Shown one piece after another: positions 33,717 to 43,004 of a stretch of DNA of 64,000 nt. The notes beneath the pieces were generated by a model. The model worked only from the letters and a program-made list of their open reading frames with translations. It was not told the origin of the DNA and searched no databases. Both the position numbers and the translations under genes were made by a program. Numbering within the stretch: position 1 is the first letter of the stretch; each line of letters starts with the position of its first letter. This stretch comes from CAYLJV01 sp964554215 (GTDB lineage Archaea; Hadarchaeota; Hadarchaeia; Hadarchaeales; JAGGTB01). The stretch spans positions 22,241 through 86,240 of the forward strand of contig CAZKND010000001.1 of assembly GCA_964554215.1 (NCBI GenBank), written 5' to 3'.

Positions 33717-35987
33717 ATGTCAGAAGGGAAAAAAGAATTAGAACTTACAGTAGCAGAAGCACGTAGGCAAAAAGATGTAGGCAAAAATGTCGCGAGGATA
33801 AGCAAAAAAGCGATGAAAGAACTCGGAGTCAAACAAGGCGACATCATAGAGATCGAAGGTAACAAAAAATCCGGCGCCATAGTAAGGACAAGTTATAGAG
33901 AAGACGAAGGATTGGACATCATAAGACTAGACGGTCTCGAACGGAAAAACACTGGTACTTCAATTGGAGAAAAAGTGAAAGTACGGGAAGCAGAAGTGAA
34001 AGAAGCCGACAAGATCACTATAGCCCCTGCAGATCAAAACATACAGATACAAGGAGGAGGTAGAGCACTAAAACAGAGCCTCCTAGGACGACCGGCAACC
34101 AAAGGCGACCTCATTACACCAACAGGACAACCAGGAGATATATTCTCCCAAATATTTGGAGGAATGTTCCAAGGTACATCTCCATCTTCATCTTTTGGAC
34201 TGGGAGAACTTAGATTCATGGTGACAAACGTAAATCCGGACGACCTAGTGCTGATCACAAAAAATACGACAGTAAACCTATCTTCAAAAACAGCAGATAT
34301 AGAAGAAGCATCCACCCCGTCTATAACCTATGAAGATATCGGTGGACTAGACAAAGAAATCCAGAGAGTTCGAGAGATGGTCGAACTACCATTAAGACAT
34401 CCAGAACTCTTTGACCAACTAGGGATAGAACCACCGAAAGGAGTACTCCTACACGGACCTCCAGGAACTGGAAAAACGCTAACCGCAAAAGCAGTGGCAA
34501 ACGAATCTGACGCCCACTTCCAATCAATAGCAGGGCCAGAGATAATGTCAAAATTCTACGGAGAATCAGAAAAGAAGCTAAGAAACATTTTTGAAGAAGC
34601 AGAGAAAAACGCACCTTCCATAATATTCATCGACGAAATAGACGCCATAGCTTCAAAAAGAGAAGAGGTAAGCGGAGATGTGGAAAAAAGAGTTGTATCA
34701 CAACTCCTATCCTTGCTGGATGGATTAGAATCTCGAGGAAAAGTCATAGTAATAGCAGCTACCAACCGAGTGGACGCCGTCGACCCCGCACTAAGAAGAC
34801 CAGGTCGTTTCGACAGGGAGATAGAAATCGGAGTTCCAGACCGAGAGGGACGTAAAGAGATCATGCAAATACACACTCGAGGAATGCCCCTTTCAGAAGA
34901 CGTCGACTTAGATAGGTTGGCCGACAATACTCACGGTTACGTCGGTGCAGACCTAGCTTCCTTGTCAAGAGAATCGGCGATGAACGCTTTGAGAGAGATA
35001 TTGCCTGAGATCGACTTAGAAGATAAGAGAATTCCATCCGAAACTCTCGAAGGATTAGAGGTATCCGGAGAAAACTTCAGAAAAGCAAGACAACAAATAG
35101 AACCTTCCGCAATGAGAGAAGTGCTGGTCCAAGTTCCCGACACTCCATGGGAAGATGTAGGAGGGTTAGAAGAATCCAAACAACAACTTAGAGAAGCAGT
35201 TGAATGGCCGCTGAAGAAAGACGAAGCGTTCGAAAGAGTCGGTATAGAAGCCCCACACGGTATACTCCTATACGGACCACCAGGAACCGGTAAGACAATG
35301 CTCGCAAAAGCCGTAGCCACCGAAAGCGATTCTAATTTCATCTCTGTAAAAGGACCCGAACTCCTATCTAAATGGGTCGGAGAATCCGAAAAAGCGGTAA
35401 GAGAAACATTTAAAAAAGCAAGACAAGCTGCACCAACCGTAATATTTTTCGACGAAATCGACGCAATGGTGCCAAAAAGAGGCCGGAGACAAAGTAGTTC
35501 ACAAGTAGGAGAAAGAGTGATCAGTCAACTATTAACAGAGATGGACGGTCTAGAGGAACTAGAAAACGTAGTAGTTATCGGTGCAACAAACAGGCCTGAT
35601 CTCGTAGATCCAGCTCTATTGAGACCAGGAAGATTCGACAGAGTCATGATGGTTCCAGGACCAGACAAAGAAGCGAGAGAAGAAATCTTCAAGATACACA
35701 CCAGAGAGATGCCAATAGCAGAAGATGTCGACCTAGAAGAACTTGCTGAAGAAACTGCTGGATACAGCGGAGCAGATATCGCAGCTGTTTGCAAAGAAGC
35801 AGGGATGCTCGCTCTAAGAGAAGATATAGAAACAGAAACCGTCTCCAAAGAAGAATTCGAAGAAGCTTTGAAATCGGTCGGTCCATCGATTACAGATGAG
35901 ATAACTGATACCTACAAAGAGTTCAAAAGTAAACACGGGAAAGAAATCGCTGAAGAAGCTAAAAAGGAAATGAAAGCCTACTACTAA
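33717..35987 (+). CDS. cdc48: Cdc48/VAT AAA+ unfoldase
   Basis: A 756-residue double-ring ATPase that unfolds proteins for the proteasome. The N-terminal double-psi barrel and Nc domain span residues 1-190 (ARRQKDVGKNVARISKKAM). D1 has Walker A GPPGTGKTLTAKAVA near 247, IIFIDEIDAIA and the NRVDAVDPALRRPGRFDREI arginine region. D2 has GPPGTGKTMLAKAVA near 519, VIFFDEIDAMVPKRG and NRPDLVDPALLRPGRFDRV. GAGGAA lies eight bases before the ATG. The protein ends in MKAYY, resembling the hydrophobic-tyrosine tail used for proteasome docking. A T-rich terminator follows. Confidence 0.97.
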   Translation: MSEGKKELELTVAEARRQKDVGKNVARISKKAMKELGVKQGDIIEIEGNKKSGAIVRTSYREDEGLDIIRLDGLERKNTGTSIGEKVKVREAEVKEADKITIAPADQNIQIQGGGRALKQSLLGRPATKGDLITPTGQPGDIFSQIFGGMFQGTSPSSSFGLGELRFMVTNVNPDDLVLITKNTTVNLSSKTADIEEASTPSITYEDIGGLDKEIQRVREMVELPLRHPELFDQLGIEPPKGVLLHGPPGTGKTLTAKAVANESDAHFQSIAGPEIMSKFYGESEKKLRNIFEEAEKNAPSIIFIDEIDAIASKREEVSGDVEKRVVSQLLSLLDGLESRGKVIVIAATNRVDAVDPALRRPGRFDREIEIGVPDREGRKEIMQIHTRGMPLSEDVDLDRLADNTHGYVGADLASLSRESAMNALREILPEIDLEDKRIPSETLEGLEVSGENFRKARQQIEPSAMREVLVQVPDTPWEDVGGLEESKQQLREAVEWPLKKDEAFERVGIEAPHGILLYGPPGTGKTMLAKAVATESDSNFISVKGPELLSKWVGESEKAVRETFKKARQAAPTVIFFDEIDAMVPKRGRRQSSSQVGERVISQLLTEMDGLEELENVVVIGATNRPDLVDPALLRPGRFDRVMMVPGPDKEAREEIFKIHTREMPIAEDVDLEELAEETAGYSGADIAAVCKEAGMLALREDIETETVSKEEFEEALKSVGPSITDEITDTYKEFKSKHGKEIAEEAKKEMKAYY

Positions 35988-35997
35988 AGCCTACACT

Positions 35998-36019
35998 TCT
36001 TTATTTTTTTTATTTATTC
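35998..36019 (+). terminator. T-rich terminator after cdc48
   Basis: A tract of Ts interrupted by single A (TTCTTTATTTTTTTTATTT) begins about ten bases after the cdc48 stop. This is the usual form of archaeal transcription termination. Confidence 0.5.
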
Positions 36020-36072
36020 TAACTACTAGAATAACTAGAAAAAAGAAAAAAAGAGAATTAAGATTTTCGTTC

Positions 36073-36456
36073 TCACTCCAATCTTATTTCTTTAGAAGAT
36101 TCCCAAACGCCGTGCAGATTGCATTTGGCCTTAGCTCTCAAAGGATGGGAATGGTCCAATTTAACCGTAGTCTTCATAACATAGTCACTCTTCTCAGGAG
36201 TTAGAGATAGTCGTGCCAAAAAAGTATCACCAGAATAAAGTTCCATCCATTCAATGAAATGCCCGGGTTCATTAGGATGCTCTTTATACTCCCCGACTCT
36301 AACCTCTACTTCAAAAGGCTCATTTTCCTCTACTGAATCCGGAGCATCTATAATTACTGTATGCTTCTTCTCTAAAGCATTCATATCTTCAGGGTCGTCA
36401 GTAGAAGGTTTGTTCACCCCACAAAACAAGTCATCTTCACAAGATTCTTCAGACAT
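36073..36456 (-). CDS. Superoxide reductase (neelaredoxin class)
   Basis: A 127-residue class II superoxide reductase, reducing superoxide to peroxide without making oxygen. The iron-site ligands are recognisable: EKKHTVII, then the HPNEPGHFIEW region, and KCNLHGVWE with its Cys and His; the N-terminal FCGVNKP glutamate/lysine loop is slightly altered (N instead of E before K). The desulforedoxin domain of class I enzymes is absent. It likely works with the rubrerythrin at 24.6 kb. Confidence 0.9.
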   Translation of the reverse strand: MSEESCEDDLFCGVNKPSTDDPEDMNALEKKHTVIIDAPDSVEENEPFEVEVRVGEYKEHPNEPGHFIEWMELYSGDTFLARLSLTPEKSDYVMKTTVKLDHSHPLRAKAKCNLHGVWESSKEIRLE

Positions 36457-36570
36457 AAAAAAATTTCACCTCCATAAAAAACTTAGTAACAATTAAACAT
36501 ACGGCAGAAAGAAAAATAAACCTTTGCTTACCGCTATTTAGAAAATATTCTAAAACCTCAATTCAGATAA

Positions 36571-37098
36571 CTAATCAATTTTTGAGATAAAGCGGGGGGG
36601 AATCTCATCCGCAACGTAAACCCTATCGCTAGCTCTTTCTATCTGAACCCCTTCCTCCTTAGCCCCGCTAACATCTATCTTCAAGATAACGGGCGAAGAA
36701 GACCTTCTCTTACCTACACTTCGAGCACCTTCAATGCTGGAGGAAAGATGCACCTTTTGTCGACCTTTCGATTTCAATCCTTCTTTCAAAATCTTATCCG
36801 CCGATTCTGAAGTGGTCCCATGATACAAAGTCTCAACGCTTACGGGCTCCAAAGTAGGATCGACATCAATAGAATGACCATACCTAGCTCTAATCCTATC
36901 ATCCTTTATCTCGTATCTCCCCTTAGGGTCTTCATCAACTATCTCCTCGACATCATCTCTATCTATTTCAGACCATCGGTCATGCAACTCTTCCAATAAA
37001 CCGTCCAAACCAACCCACCCCTCATCTGAAATCTCCAAACCTGACGGATCATGTCTCAAAATATAAGCCAAAGTCTTACTGACCTTTTTCCGATTCAA
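36571..37098 (-). CDS. kptA: RNA 2'-phosphotransferase KptA/Tpt1
   Basis: Transfers a 2'-phosphate from RNA to NAD. The N-lobe shows KTLAYILRHDPSGLEISDEGWV with the catalytic R-H pair, and the C-lobe shows LYHGTT and a following helix (SADKILKEGLK), then KVHLSS and the closing VYVADEIPPRFI. Its 175 residues are the normal archaeal size. Archaeal tRNA splicing does not leave a 2'-phosphate in the yeast manner, so its physiological substrate is unclear. It is divergent from rfcL. Confidence 0.94.
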   Translation of the reverse strand: MNRKKVSKTLAYILRHDPSGLEISDEGWVGLDGLLEELHDRWSEIDRDDVEEIVDEDPKGRYEIKDDRIRARYGHSIDVDPTLEPVSVETLYHGTTSESADKILKEGLKSKGRQKVHLSSSIEGARSVGKRRSSSPVILKIDVSGAKEEGVQIERASDRVYVADEIPPRFISKID

Positions 37099-37203
37099 AA
37101 CTATACACCAACCAAATCTTTACCACAAATCGAGCTTGAAAAATCTTACCCGGTTTTAGCCAAGACTGAAATACCGAGCAAAAAATATCAATAAATAGAG
37201 ATC

Positions 37204-38424
37204 ATGATCAAATCCTGGACAGAAAAATACCGGCCAAAAAAACTAGAAAACGTCGCAGCACAAGGACGAGCCCTAAAAGACGTAAGAAAATGGGCCAAAA
37301 AATGGGAAAAAGGAAACCCGGAAAATAAAGCCTTACTGTTTTACGGCCCTCCGGGAACTGGGAAGAGCGCTACGGCCCATGCTCTGGCCGAAAAAATGGA
37401 TTGGGACCTTATTGAGATGAATGCAAGCAATAAACGGACAAAAAAGGAAATCGAAAAAATCGGCGGGTCGGCGGCAAAAATGGGAACTCTAACAGGTGGA
37501 GGAAGAAAAAGATTAATCGTTCTAGACGAGGCCGATAATGTCCATGGGAACGCCGACAGGGGAGGAAATAGAGCTATTTCCAGTCTATTGAAAGAAACCA
37601 ACAATCCTGTAATACTGATAGGTAACGACCGATATGAGATGCCAAAAAGCATACGAAACAAAGTCAAGGAGGTAAACTTCCGAAGACTGAGACAGAGCTC
37701 TATAGCCAAAGCATTACGACAAATCGCAAAAAACGAAGGTATAGATGCCGATGAAGAAGTTTTGCAAGAACTAGGGGACAGAGCAAATGGTGATCTGCGT
37801 TCCGCTATAAACGATTTTCAAGCTATAGCTGAAGGAAGAGAGAAAGTCGAAAAAGAAGACATTGCCACAAAAGATAGAGATAGGTCCTATGACATTTTCA
37901 AAGTCCTGGGCAAGATTAAGAAAACAAGAGATGCCGAAGAGGCCAGACAAGTACTAATGGATTTCGACGAGACTCCAGAAGAAGCTATAGATTGGATAGA
38001 AGAGAATCTTCCAAAAATGATGGGTAACATCCCTGATTTAGCAGACGCTTACGAAAAACTTGCTAGAGCAGATATTTTCTTAGGAAGAACTCGAAGAAAA
38101 CAAGACTACCATTATTGGAAATACGCAGCAGATTTGATGAGTGCCGGCGTAGCTCTAGCGCAAAAGGGGAAAGGAGGAAAAGGAAGATTCAGTTATCCTG
38201 GTTCCAGAAAAACATATGGTAGAACCAAGAAGAAGAGAAAAATAAGAGACAATCTAGCCAATAAAATCTCTGAAAATTATCACGTTTCAGAACAGAAAGC
38301 AATAAACGATTTCTTTCCATATCTCTCATTAGTATTCAGCAATGACAAAGAAAAATCAGAACAAATCGTAAAGGAACTAGAACTGAAGGATGAAGAAACT
38401 AACTACCTCACAAACTTTAGATAA
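37204..38424 (+). CDS. rfcL: Replication factor C large subunit
   Basis: The clamp-loader subunit that complements RfcS at 9 kb. Box WTEKYRPKKLENVAAQ opens the protein, followed by Walker A GPPGTGKSATAHALAE near residue 49, Walker B VLDEADN and sensor 2 GDLRSAINDFQ. The C-terminal ~180 residues form the collar; no PIP box is obvious at the very end. 406 residues, no intein. It begins directly after a divergent promoter region shared with kptA. Confidence 0.95.
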   Translation: MIKSWTEKYRPKKLENVAAQGRALKDVRKWAKKWEKGNPENKALLFYGPPGTGKSATAHALAEKMDWDLIEMNASNKRTKKEIEKIGGSAAKMGTLTGGGRKRLIVLDEADNVHGNADRGGNRAISSLLKETNNPVILIGNDRYEMPKSIRNKVKEVNFRRLRQSSIAKALRQIAKNEGIDADEEVLQELGDRANGDLRSAINDFQAIAEGREKVEKEDIATKDRDRSYDIFKVLGKIKKTRDAEEARQVLMDFDETPEEAIDWIEENLPKMMGNIPDLADAYEKLARADIFLGRTRRKQDYHYWKYAADLMSAGVALAQKGKGGKGRFSYPGSRKTYGRTKKKRKIRDNLANKISENYHVSEQKAINDFFPYLSLVFSNDKEKSEQIVKELELKDEETNYLTNFR

Positions 38425-38637
38425 GATTCTATTTCCAAAATATTACTTTTCTATTTTTGACGAACCAACCTATTCGTGGATGTATTCTAATGAGTTTAGA
38501 GAGTGAAAAGAATAATACTTTCACATTATCTCAGAAGAGAACTTCCTAGACAATGCAAAAATATAACCTCCAAACAATTCCCAACGATGCAAAATCCAAA
38601 AGCAAAAAAAGGAACTATCCAGAAAAAAAGAAAAAAG

Positions 38638-38650
38638 TTTAAATAATTTG
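38638..38650 (+). promoter_or_regulatory. Promoter-like TTTAAATAATTTG element, copy B
   Basis: The same 13-base element occurs at 30614-30626, preceded in both places by AGCAAAAAAAGGA. It lies about 40-50 bases before the ATG of the 508-residue gene. The 213 bases upstream, back to rfcL, hold no other feature I can name. Confidence 0.5.
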
Positions 38651-38689
38651 TGAGTGCATGGATAGAATTGCAAAGAAGTGGTGAAGTAA

Positions 38690-40216
38690 ATGCCAAAATT
38701 CGAGCTTTCGGAAATCGATAAGGAAGGATTGGAAAAAGGTGCAGACAGGGTACAACCAGAATGGTGGCAGATAGTTGAAGTCTCCGGAGCTCTTGAAAAG
38801 GGAGAAGTTCCATCAGCTGAAGAAAGATTCGGAGGAGTTGCATTAGCTCCCATTGAACTTGACCATGGTATTCTTCCAAACTTGATGAAAGATTTTCTAC
38901 CTCAAATCTTCATAGACAACCCAACGATGACAACTCTAATTACAGACGAAGAAGGCGACCATATCATATGGGCAGGTGTAGAGCATGCCGAAGGCGGAGT
39001 TTACAAATGGGTTGAAAGAGTTGACCCTAAAGGCGAATGGGCAGAACCAGTGAATGAAAAATTATCAGAGGGAGATTATGAAGGTGCCTACGAAGAAACC
39101 AAAAAGATGGTTGAAGAAGAATTTGGAGTTGATTTAGGACTAATAAAAATAGCTAAACCTCAATTCTTTATAGAATTAGAAAAAACCTTTGAAGCTGCAG
39201 AAGAAGGGGAAGACTTAATCGGATGGATTCCTCAAGTAATGGATTTCGGAGTCACTATTTTTGAAGAAGATTATATCAATTTTTATCCTGAACCCTATTT
39301 TTACCAATTTTTAAACGAAGTACTTGAACCCATGATAAAGGAATTAGATGGAGACGAGCTTGAACCTATTCTCAGGAAGTTCATCGACGAACCTCCACTC
39401 GACATAATCATACCACTCAAGAGCAGAGGGAAATCCTCCGCACTCAGAATAAAGCAAGATAGCGATAACATAGTGATAACTTCAGTCGATTTAGAAGTCA
39501 ATGAGGAATTGTATTCAGACGATGTGAAAAAACTAGCTCAAAATTACAGGGACAAGTTCCCCGAAGCGGACTTAGTTCTTTCCCTAAACGTCAATGAAGA
39601 CTTAAAGAATCTACTAAGTCAGCTAATGACAGACATTCCGATGAGTGAAGAAACATACGCTAAAATAGGGACCTATGTGGGCAATCTGTTAAACTCACTT
39701 GGAGAAGATGTTTGGATTGAAATGAATGATAACTGGCTTAATCTAAACAACATCTTGGAGTGGGCGGAAGAATTGTTGGATTATGACATCAGAGAGCTTA
39801 ATCTACCTCTAGATATGGTGATGGTGGGAATGGAAAAAACGCTATCCCAACATCCTATGGGAATATTCGTCACGGACGAAAACAGAGAATTGGTAACATC
39901 AATAGTAGCAGACTTCACGGAAGATGTCCCTAAACTTGAAACAGTAAACAAAAGTGAACTAGAGGAAATATTTAAAATAGAAGGTTCAAATGCAGTGAGC
40001 GAAGCTGTTTCCGAACTTCCTGAGGAATATGGAACTGTCCACCCATGTATCGAGGTTAAGATAGACGAGATAGTACCTATAGTCGCCGAACTAAAGAAAT
40101 CAATGAAAGAGCCTAGAAGATCTCCGCTATACCTCATGAGAATTCTAACTTACCTAGGGGACATTTTAGAAAAAGGGATAAACTTCTCAGATTCTCCTTA
40201 TCAGTTAACAGAATAA
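38690..40216 (+). CDS. Large acidic protein of unknown family
   Basis: 508 residues, very acidic, without signal peptide or membrane helices. It has a mixed alpha/beta start (WWQIVEVSGALEKGE, then TMTTLITDEEGDHIIWAGVEHAEGG), a segment with DIIIPLKSRGKSSALRI, and a C-terminal helical part. No catalytic motif or known domain is recognised. GTGAAG just before the ATG serves as ribosome site. The gene is flanked by 10-bp direct repeats (AATAATTTGT at 38642 and 40212) and is the one element missing from duplicated block A. It is likely cotranscribed with the two genes after it. Confidence 0.75.
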   Translation: MPKFELSEIDKEGLEKGADRVQPEWWQIVEVSGALEKGEVPSAEERFGGVALAPIELDHGILPNLMKDFLPQIFIDNPTMTTLITDEEGDHIIWAGVEHAEGGVYKWVERVDPKGEWAEPVNEKLSEGDYEGAYEETKKMVEEEFGVDLGLIKIAKPQFFIELEKTFEAAEEGEDLIGWIPQVMDFGVTIFEEDYINFYPEPYFYQFLNEVLEPMIKELDGDELEPILRKFIDEPPLDIIIPLKSRGKSSALRIKQDSDNIVITSVDLEVNEELYSDDVKKLAQNYRDKFPEADLVLSLNVNEDLKNLLSQLMTDIPMSEETYAKIGTYVGNLLNSLGEDVWIEMNDNWLNLNNILEWAEELLDYDIRELNLPLDMVMVGMEKTLSQHPMGIFVTDENRELVTSIVADFTEDVPKLETVNKSELEEIFKIEGSNAVSEAVSELPEEYGTVHPCIEVKIDEIVPIVAELKKSMKEPRRSPLYLMRILTYLGDILEKGINFSDSPYQLTE

Positions 40217-40237
40217 TTTGTATTACCCTCCTAGCAG

Positions 40238-40898
40238 GAGAACTAAGAAATAACTTCCAAAATAATAAAGGAGGTGAAATTTGTGGCAACAGGATTTAAT
40301 TCAATGAGAGCAATGGCGGAACTTATGAGTCAAATGGACCAAGACGAAGCCGTTACGTTAATCGAATCTTCCAGAGATATTCTTGACGCTCTTGCAAACA
40401 ACCCAGAAGTACTGAAAACCTTCAGTTCAATTTTGAAAGAATTGTCGGAGGACGATGAAATAGCTAAAGGTTTCTCCAATTTAGTTGCCTTGGCCGGACC
40501 ATCTATCAGTGCTCTGAACAACGCAATGACTCCAGAAGTAGTAGACATGATGCACGAACTCGTGCAAGACGATGATGTAAAGGAAGGTATAGGTTCATTC
40601 CTATCGATCATAGACCCAGAAGTATTGGGAACTCTACTACCAGTGATCGGATCGGTTGTAGGAGCAATTCTATCTGACATATCTGAAGATGAAGAAGCAA
40701 AAGAACATCTAATGGCTTTAATCTCTCATAGTGGTGCCTTGGCAGAGAAGGCCAACACCGCTCTTATGGGTGAACCAGTCGACTAATGATTTCTAAAGAC
40801 TTTTTAGAGGAATAAAAAATGTCAGGAAAAAAGAAAGCTCTGGTCACAGGTGCGTGTGGCTTCGTAGGCTCGCATATTATTGACCTTTTAGTAGAGGA
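40238..40898 (+). repeat. Duplicated block, copy B
   Basis: The intact counterpart of 30639-31299, gap-free at an offset of 9,599 bases. It continues into a full epimerase gene, so it is the likely parent copy. Confidence 0.9.
40283..40786 (+). CDS. Unknown helical protein, paralogue B
   Basis: 167 residues, about 84 percent identical to the product of 30684-31187. Substitutions are spread evenly and mostly conservative, so both copies appear to be kept as proteins. GTG at 40283 lies five bases after GGAGGTGA. Predicted helical pairs (ILDALANNPEVLKTF, then DDVKEGIGSFLSII) and a C-terminal hydrophobic patch (LLPVIGSVVGAIL) suggest an adaptor or membrane-associated bundle. It sits between the 508-residue protein and the epimerase, 66 and 32 bases from them. 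Confidence 0.77.
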   Translation: MATGFNSMRAMAELMSQMDQDEAVTLIESSRDILDALANNPEVLKTFSSILKELSEDDEIAKGFSNLVALAGPSISALNNAMTPEVVDMMHELVQDDDVKEGIGSFLSIIDPEVLGTLLPVIGSVVGAILSDISEDEEAKEHLMALISHSGALAEKANTALMGEPVD

Positions 40899-42006
40899 CG
40901 ATGACTACGAAGATGTGATTGCAACAGATCTCGAGTCAGCTGATACTAGTCATCTGGAAGACAAAGACGTAGACTTCAGACCGGCTGACTTTACAAAACC
41001 GGAGACCATCGATGAGATACTGGATGAAGACATAGACGTTATTTTCAACCCAGCTGCGGCATTTAATTACGAGATGCCCATGCAGGTGATGAAGAAAATA
41101 AACGTTGAAGGAGGACGAAACTTTGCAGAAGCTGTGGTTGAAAACGTCGAGGACCTAGATATATTCGTCCATGTTAGCACCGGAGAAATCTATGGATACA
41201 ACATGTTTGGAAAGAGCGAAGAACTAGATGAAGACGGTCATTTCAAGGAAGTAGAATCTAAAACACCTGGTGAAGCTCCCTATGCAAAAACCAAAAAACT
41301 ACAAGAAGAAGAGATTTGGGAACTACACGAGGAAGAAGATCTACCAGTTGTAGACATGAGACTTGGAACTGTTTATGGACCAGGATTGTTCTTTGCAAGA
41401 CTGGTGAATCTTTTCATTGACCTTGCGTCTCTCGGAAGATTCCCAGACAATATCAACTTTAGATGGCCGCTGGTCCATGTCGAAGATGTAGCTTCAGCAG
41501 CTAAATTCCTCGCAGAAAAAGGAGACGAAGTTATAGGCGAGGCCTATAATATAGTGGACGAACAGGAATACATCCTATCGGACATGGTTTACAAAGTAGC
41601 TGACTACATGGACATGGAAGTAGAGAACCTACCTAATATTCCTTCTATGGGTGAACTTTGGAAATTAATTCCAAAGGGAGAACTGGTAGAAGATATTCTA
41701 GACGAAGCTTACCCAGAATACCAAAACCAAGTGGAAGACCGATATGACGATGATGTCTGGATGAAATACAACCATGCAGGACCATACGCAAAACTCTTGC
41801 TAAATAACATGCCTGAATGGGACGATGATTTCACATATTCCAACAAAAGTTTGAAAGAAATTGGTTGGGAACCGAAGTACGAAAGTTTCCTCGATGCTAT
41901 TCCAGAGATTATAGAATGGAGTAAAGAAAACGGTTATCTCGTAGAGAATCCAGGTCTAAAGCATCTAGTAACAAAGGCTCTAATCTCCGACCCTTCAGAA
42001 GCCTAA
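40819..42006 (+). CDS. Extended-SDR NAD(P)-dependent epimerase/dehydratase
   Basis: 395 residues. The Rossmann motif GACGFVGSHIID is at residues 11-22, the catalytic YAKTK near 154 and a serine in HVSTGEIYG near 120. It is a clear but distant paralogue of the protein at 32008, sharing the unusual ~110-residue C-terminal extension (FTYSNKSLKEIGWEPKY, then GLKHLVTKAL). AGAGGAA precedes the ATG. It closes the three-gene module with the 508- and 167-residue proteins. A sugar-nucleotide or lipid-precursor substrate is possible; none can be named. Confidence 0.9.
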   Translation: MSGKKKALVTGACGFVGSHIIDLLVEDDDYEDVIATDLESADTSHLEDKDVDFRPADFTKPETIDEILDEDIDVIFNPAAAFNYEMPMQVMKKINVEGGRNFAEAVVENVEDLDIFVHVSTGEIYGYNMFGKSEELDEDGHFKEVESKTPGEAPYAKTKKLQEEEIWELHEEEDLPVVDMRLGTVYGPGLFFARLVNLFIDLASLGRFPDNINFRWPLVHVEDVASAAKFLAEKGDEVIGEAYNIVDEQEYILSDMVYKVADYMDMEVENLPNIPSMGELWKLIPKGELVEDILDEAYPEYQNQVEDRYDDDVWMKYNHAGPYAKLLLNNMPEWDDDFTYSNKSLKEIGWEPKYESFLDAIPEIIEWSKENGYLVENPGLKHLVTKALISDPSEA

Positions 42007-42014
42007 TACCGCCA

Positions 42015-42036
42015 TCTTTTCTTTTTTTCTTTTTTA
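42015..42036 (+). terminator. T-rich terminator after epimerase
   Basis: CTTTTCTTTTTTTCTTTTTTA begins eight bases after the stop. The convergent moaA ends shortly beyond, with an A-rich stretch that gives T-runs on the other strand. Confidence 0.5.
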
Positions 42037-42065
42037 TTATTAGAAAAAATCTTTTTTCGAAAAAT

Positions 42066-43004
42066 TTACGAAATTTTCATCTTTTCTTTTTTGAAATAAG
42101 GTTCCCTTCTGCTTATAGCCTCTTTGTAAGCCTTCCGAACTTTTTCATGATCCTTTTCTCTTACTGGAGTGAGAGCATCCACAAGATTATCATTTCTCAT
42201 CAAACAAGGCTTCAAAAACCCTCCAGATGTCATCCTTAACCTAGTACAATATTCGCAAAATTCAGAGTTATGCATCGGATTTACGACCTCTACTTCCCCT
42301 CCATCAATTTTATACTTTCGTCTAGCTTGCATCATCCATCGTGTGTCGACATCTTCCGCTCTCTCTCTGATTCTCTCTTCTATAGTATCTAAATCCTTAT
42401 GATACTCTTGATAAGATTGTTTGTTTTCTGGCAAGACTTCTTCAAACTCTATCAATTGCAGGATAGCTTCCGTGTCAACGGAGTAATCTATTAAACTTTC
42501 GATGTTTTCCCCATCGTTAACCCCATCTAAAACTATCGTATTCAGCTTCACAGGATAGAGATTCGACTCTACTGAGGCCTCAATACCAGCAAGGACATCA
42601 TCCAGAACGTCCTTGCCTGTTATCTCCTCATAGATAGAATGATCGAGGGTATCCAAACTAATATTGACCCTATCCAAACCTGCATCCACCAATTCATCCA
42701 CCTTTTCATCTAAAAGTACTCCATTTGTAGTCAAAGAAACATCTTTAATTTTAGGATTGGAAACGGCTTTTATTATCTCAACTATGTCATCTCTTACTAG
42801 CGGTTCTCCTCCTGTAATCTTTATCTTTTCTATACCGAACTCCGTGCCAATATCCACTAATTTTTCTATTTCTGAAGGGGTCATCTTTCTTTCAGGAATC
42901 TCGCAACCTTCTTTGTGACAGTAAAAGCAATCAAGATTACAATCTTGAGTTACGGAAATCCTTAAACTTGTCAACGGCCTACCATAATCATCCTTCATCC
43001 TCAT
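42066..43004 (-). CDS. moaA: GTP 3',8-cyclase MoaA
   Basis: Radical-SAM enzyme for the first step of molybdopterin synthesis. The N-terminal cluster motif is CNLDCFYC near residue 17, followed by the SAM-binding KITGGEP. The second, C-terminal cluster is CEYCTRLRMTSGGFLKPC, with all three cysteines. The 312 residues are the usual archaeal length. ATG at 43004 or 42998 overlaps the end of mobB, so translation is coupled. It is last in the cofactor cluster. Confidence 0.95.
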   Translation of the reverse strand: MRMKDDYGRPLTSLRISVTQDCNLDCFYCHKEGCEIPERKMTPSEIEKLVDIGTEFGIEKIKITGGEPLVRDDIVEIIKAVSNPKIKDVSLTTNGVLLDEKVDELVDAGLDRVNISLDTLDHSIYEEITGKDVLDDVLAGIEASVESNLYPVKLNTIVLDGVNDGENIESLIDYSVDTEAILQLIEFEEVLPENKQSYQEYHKDLDTIEERIRERAEDVDTRWMMQARRKYKIDGGEVEVVNPMHNSEFCEYCTRLRMTSGGFLKPCLMRNDNLVDALTPVREKDHEKVRKAYKEAISRREPYFKKEKMKIS

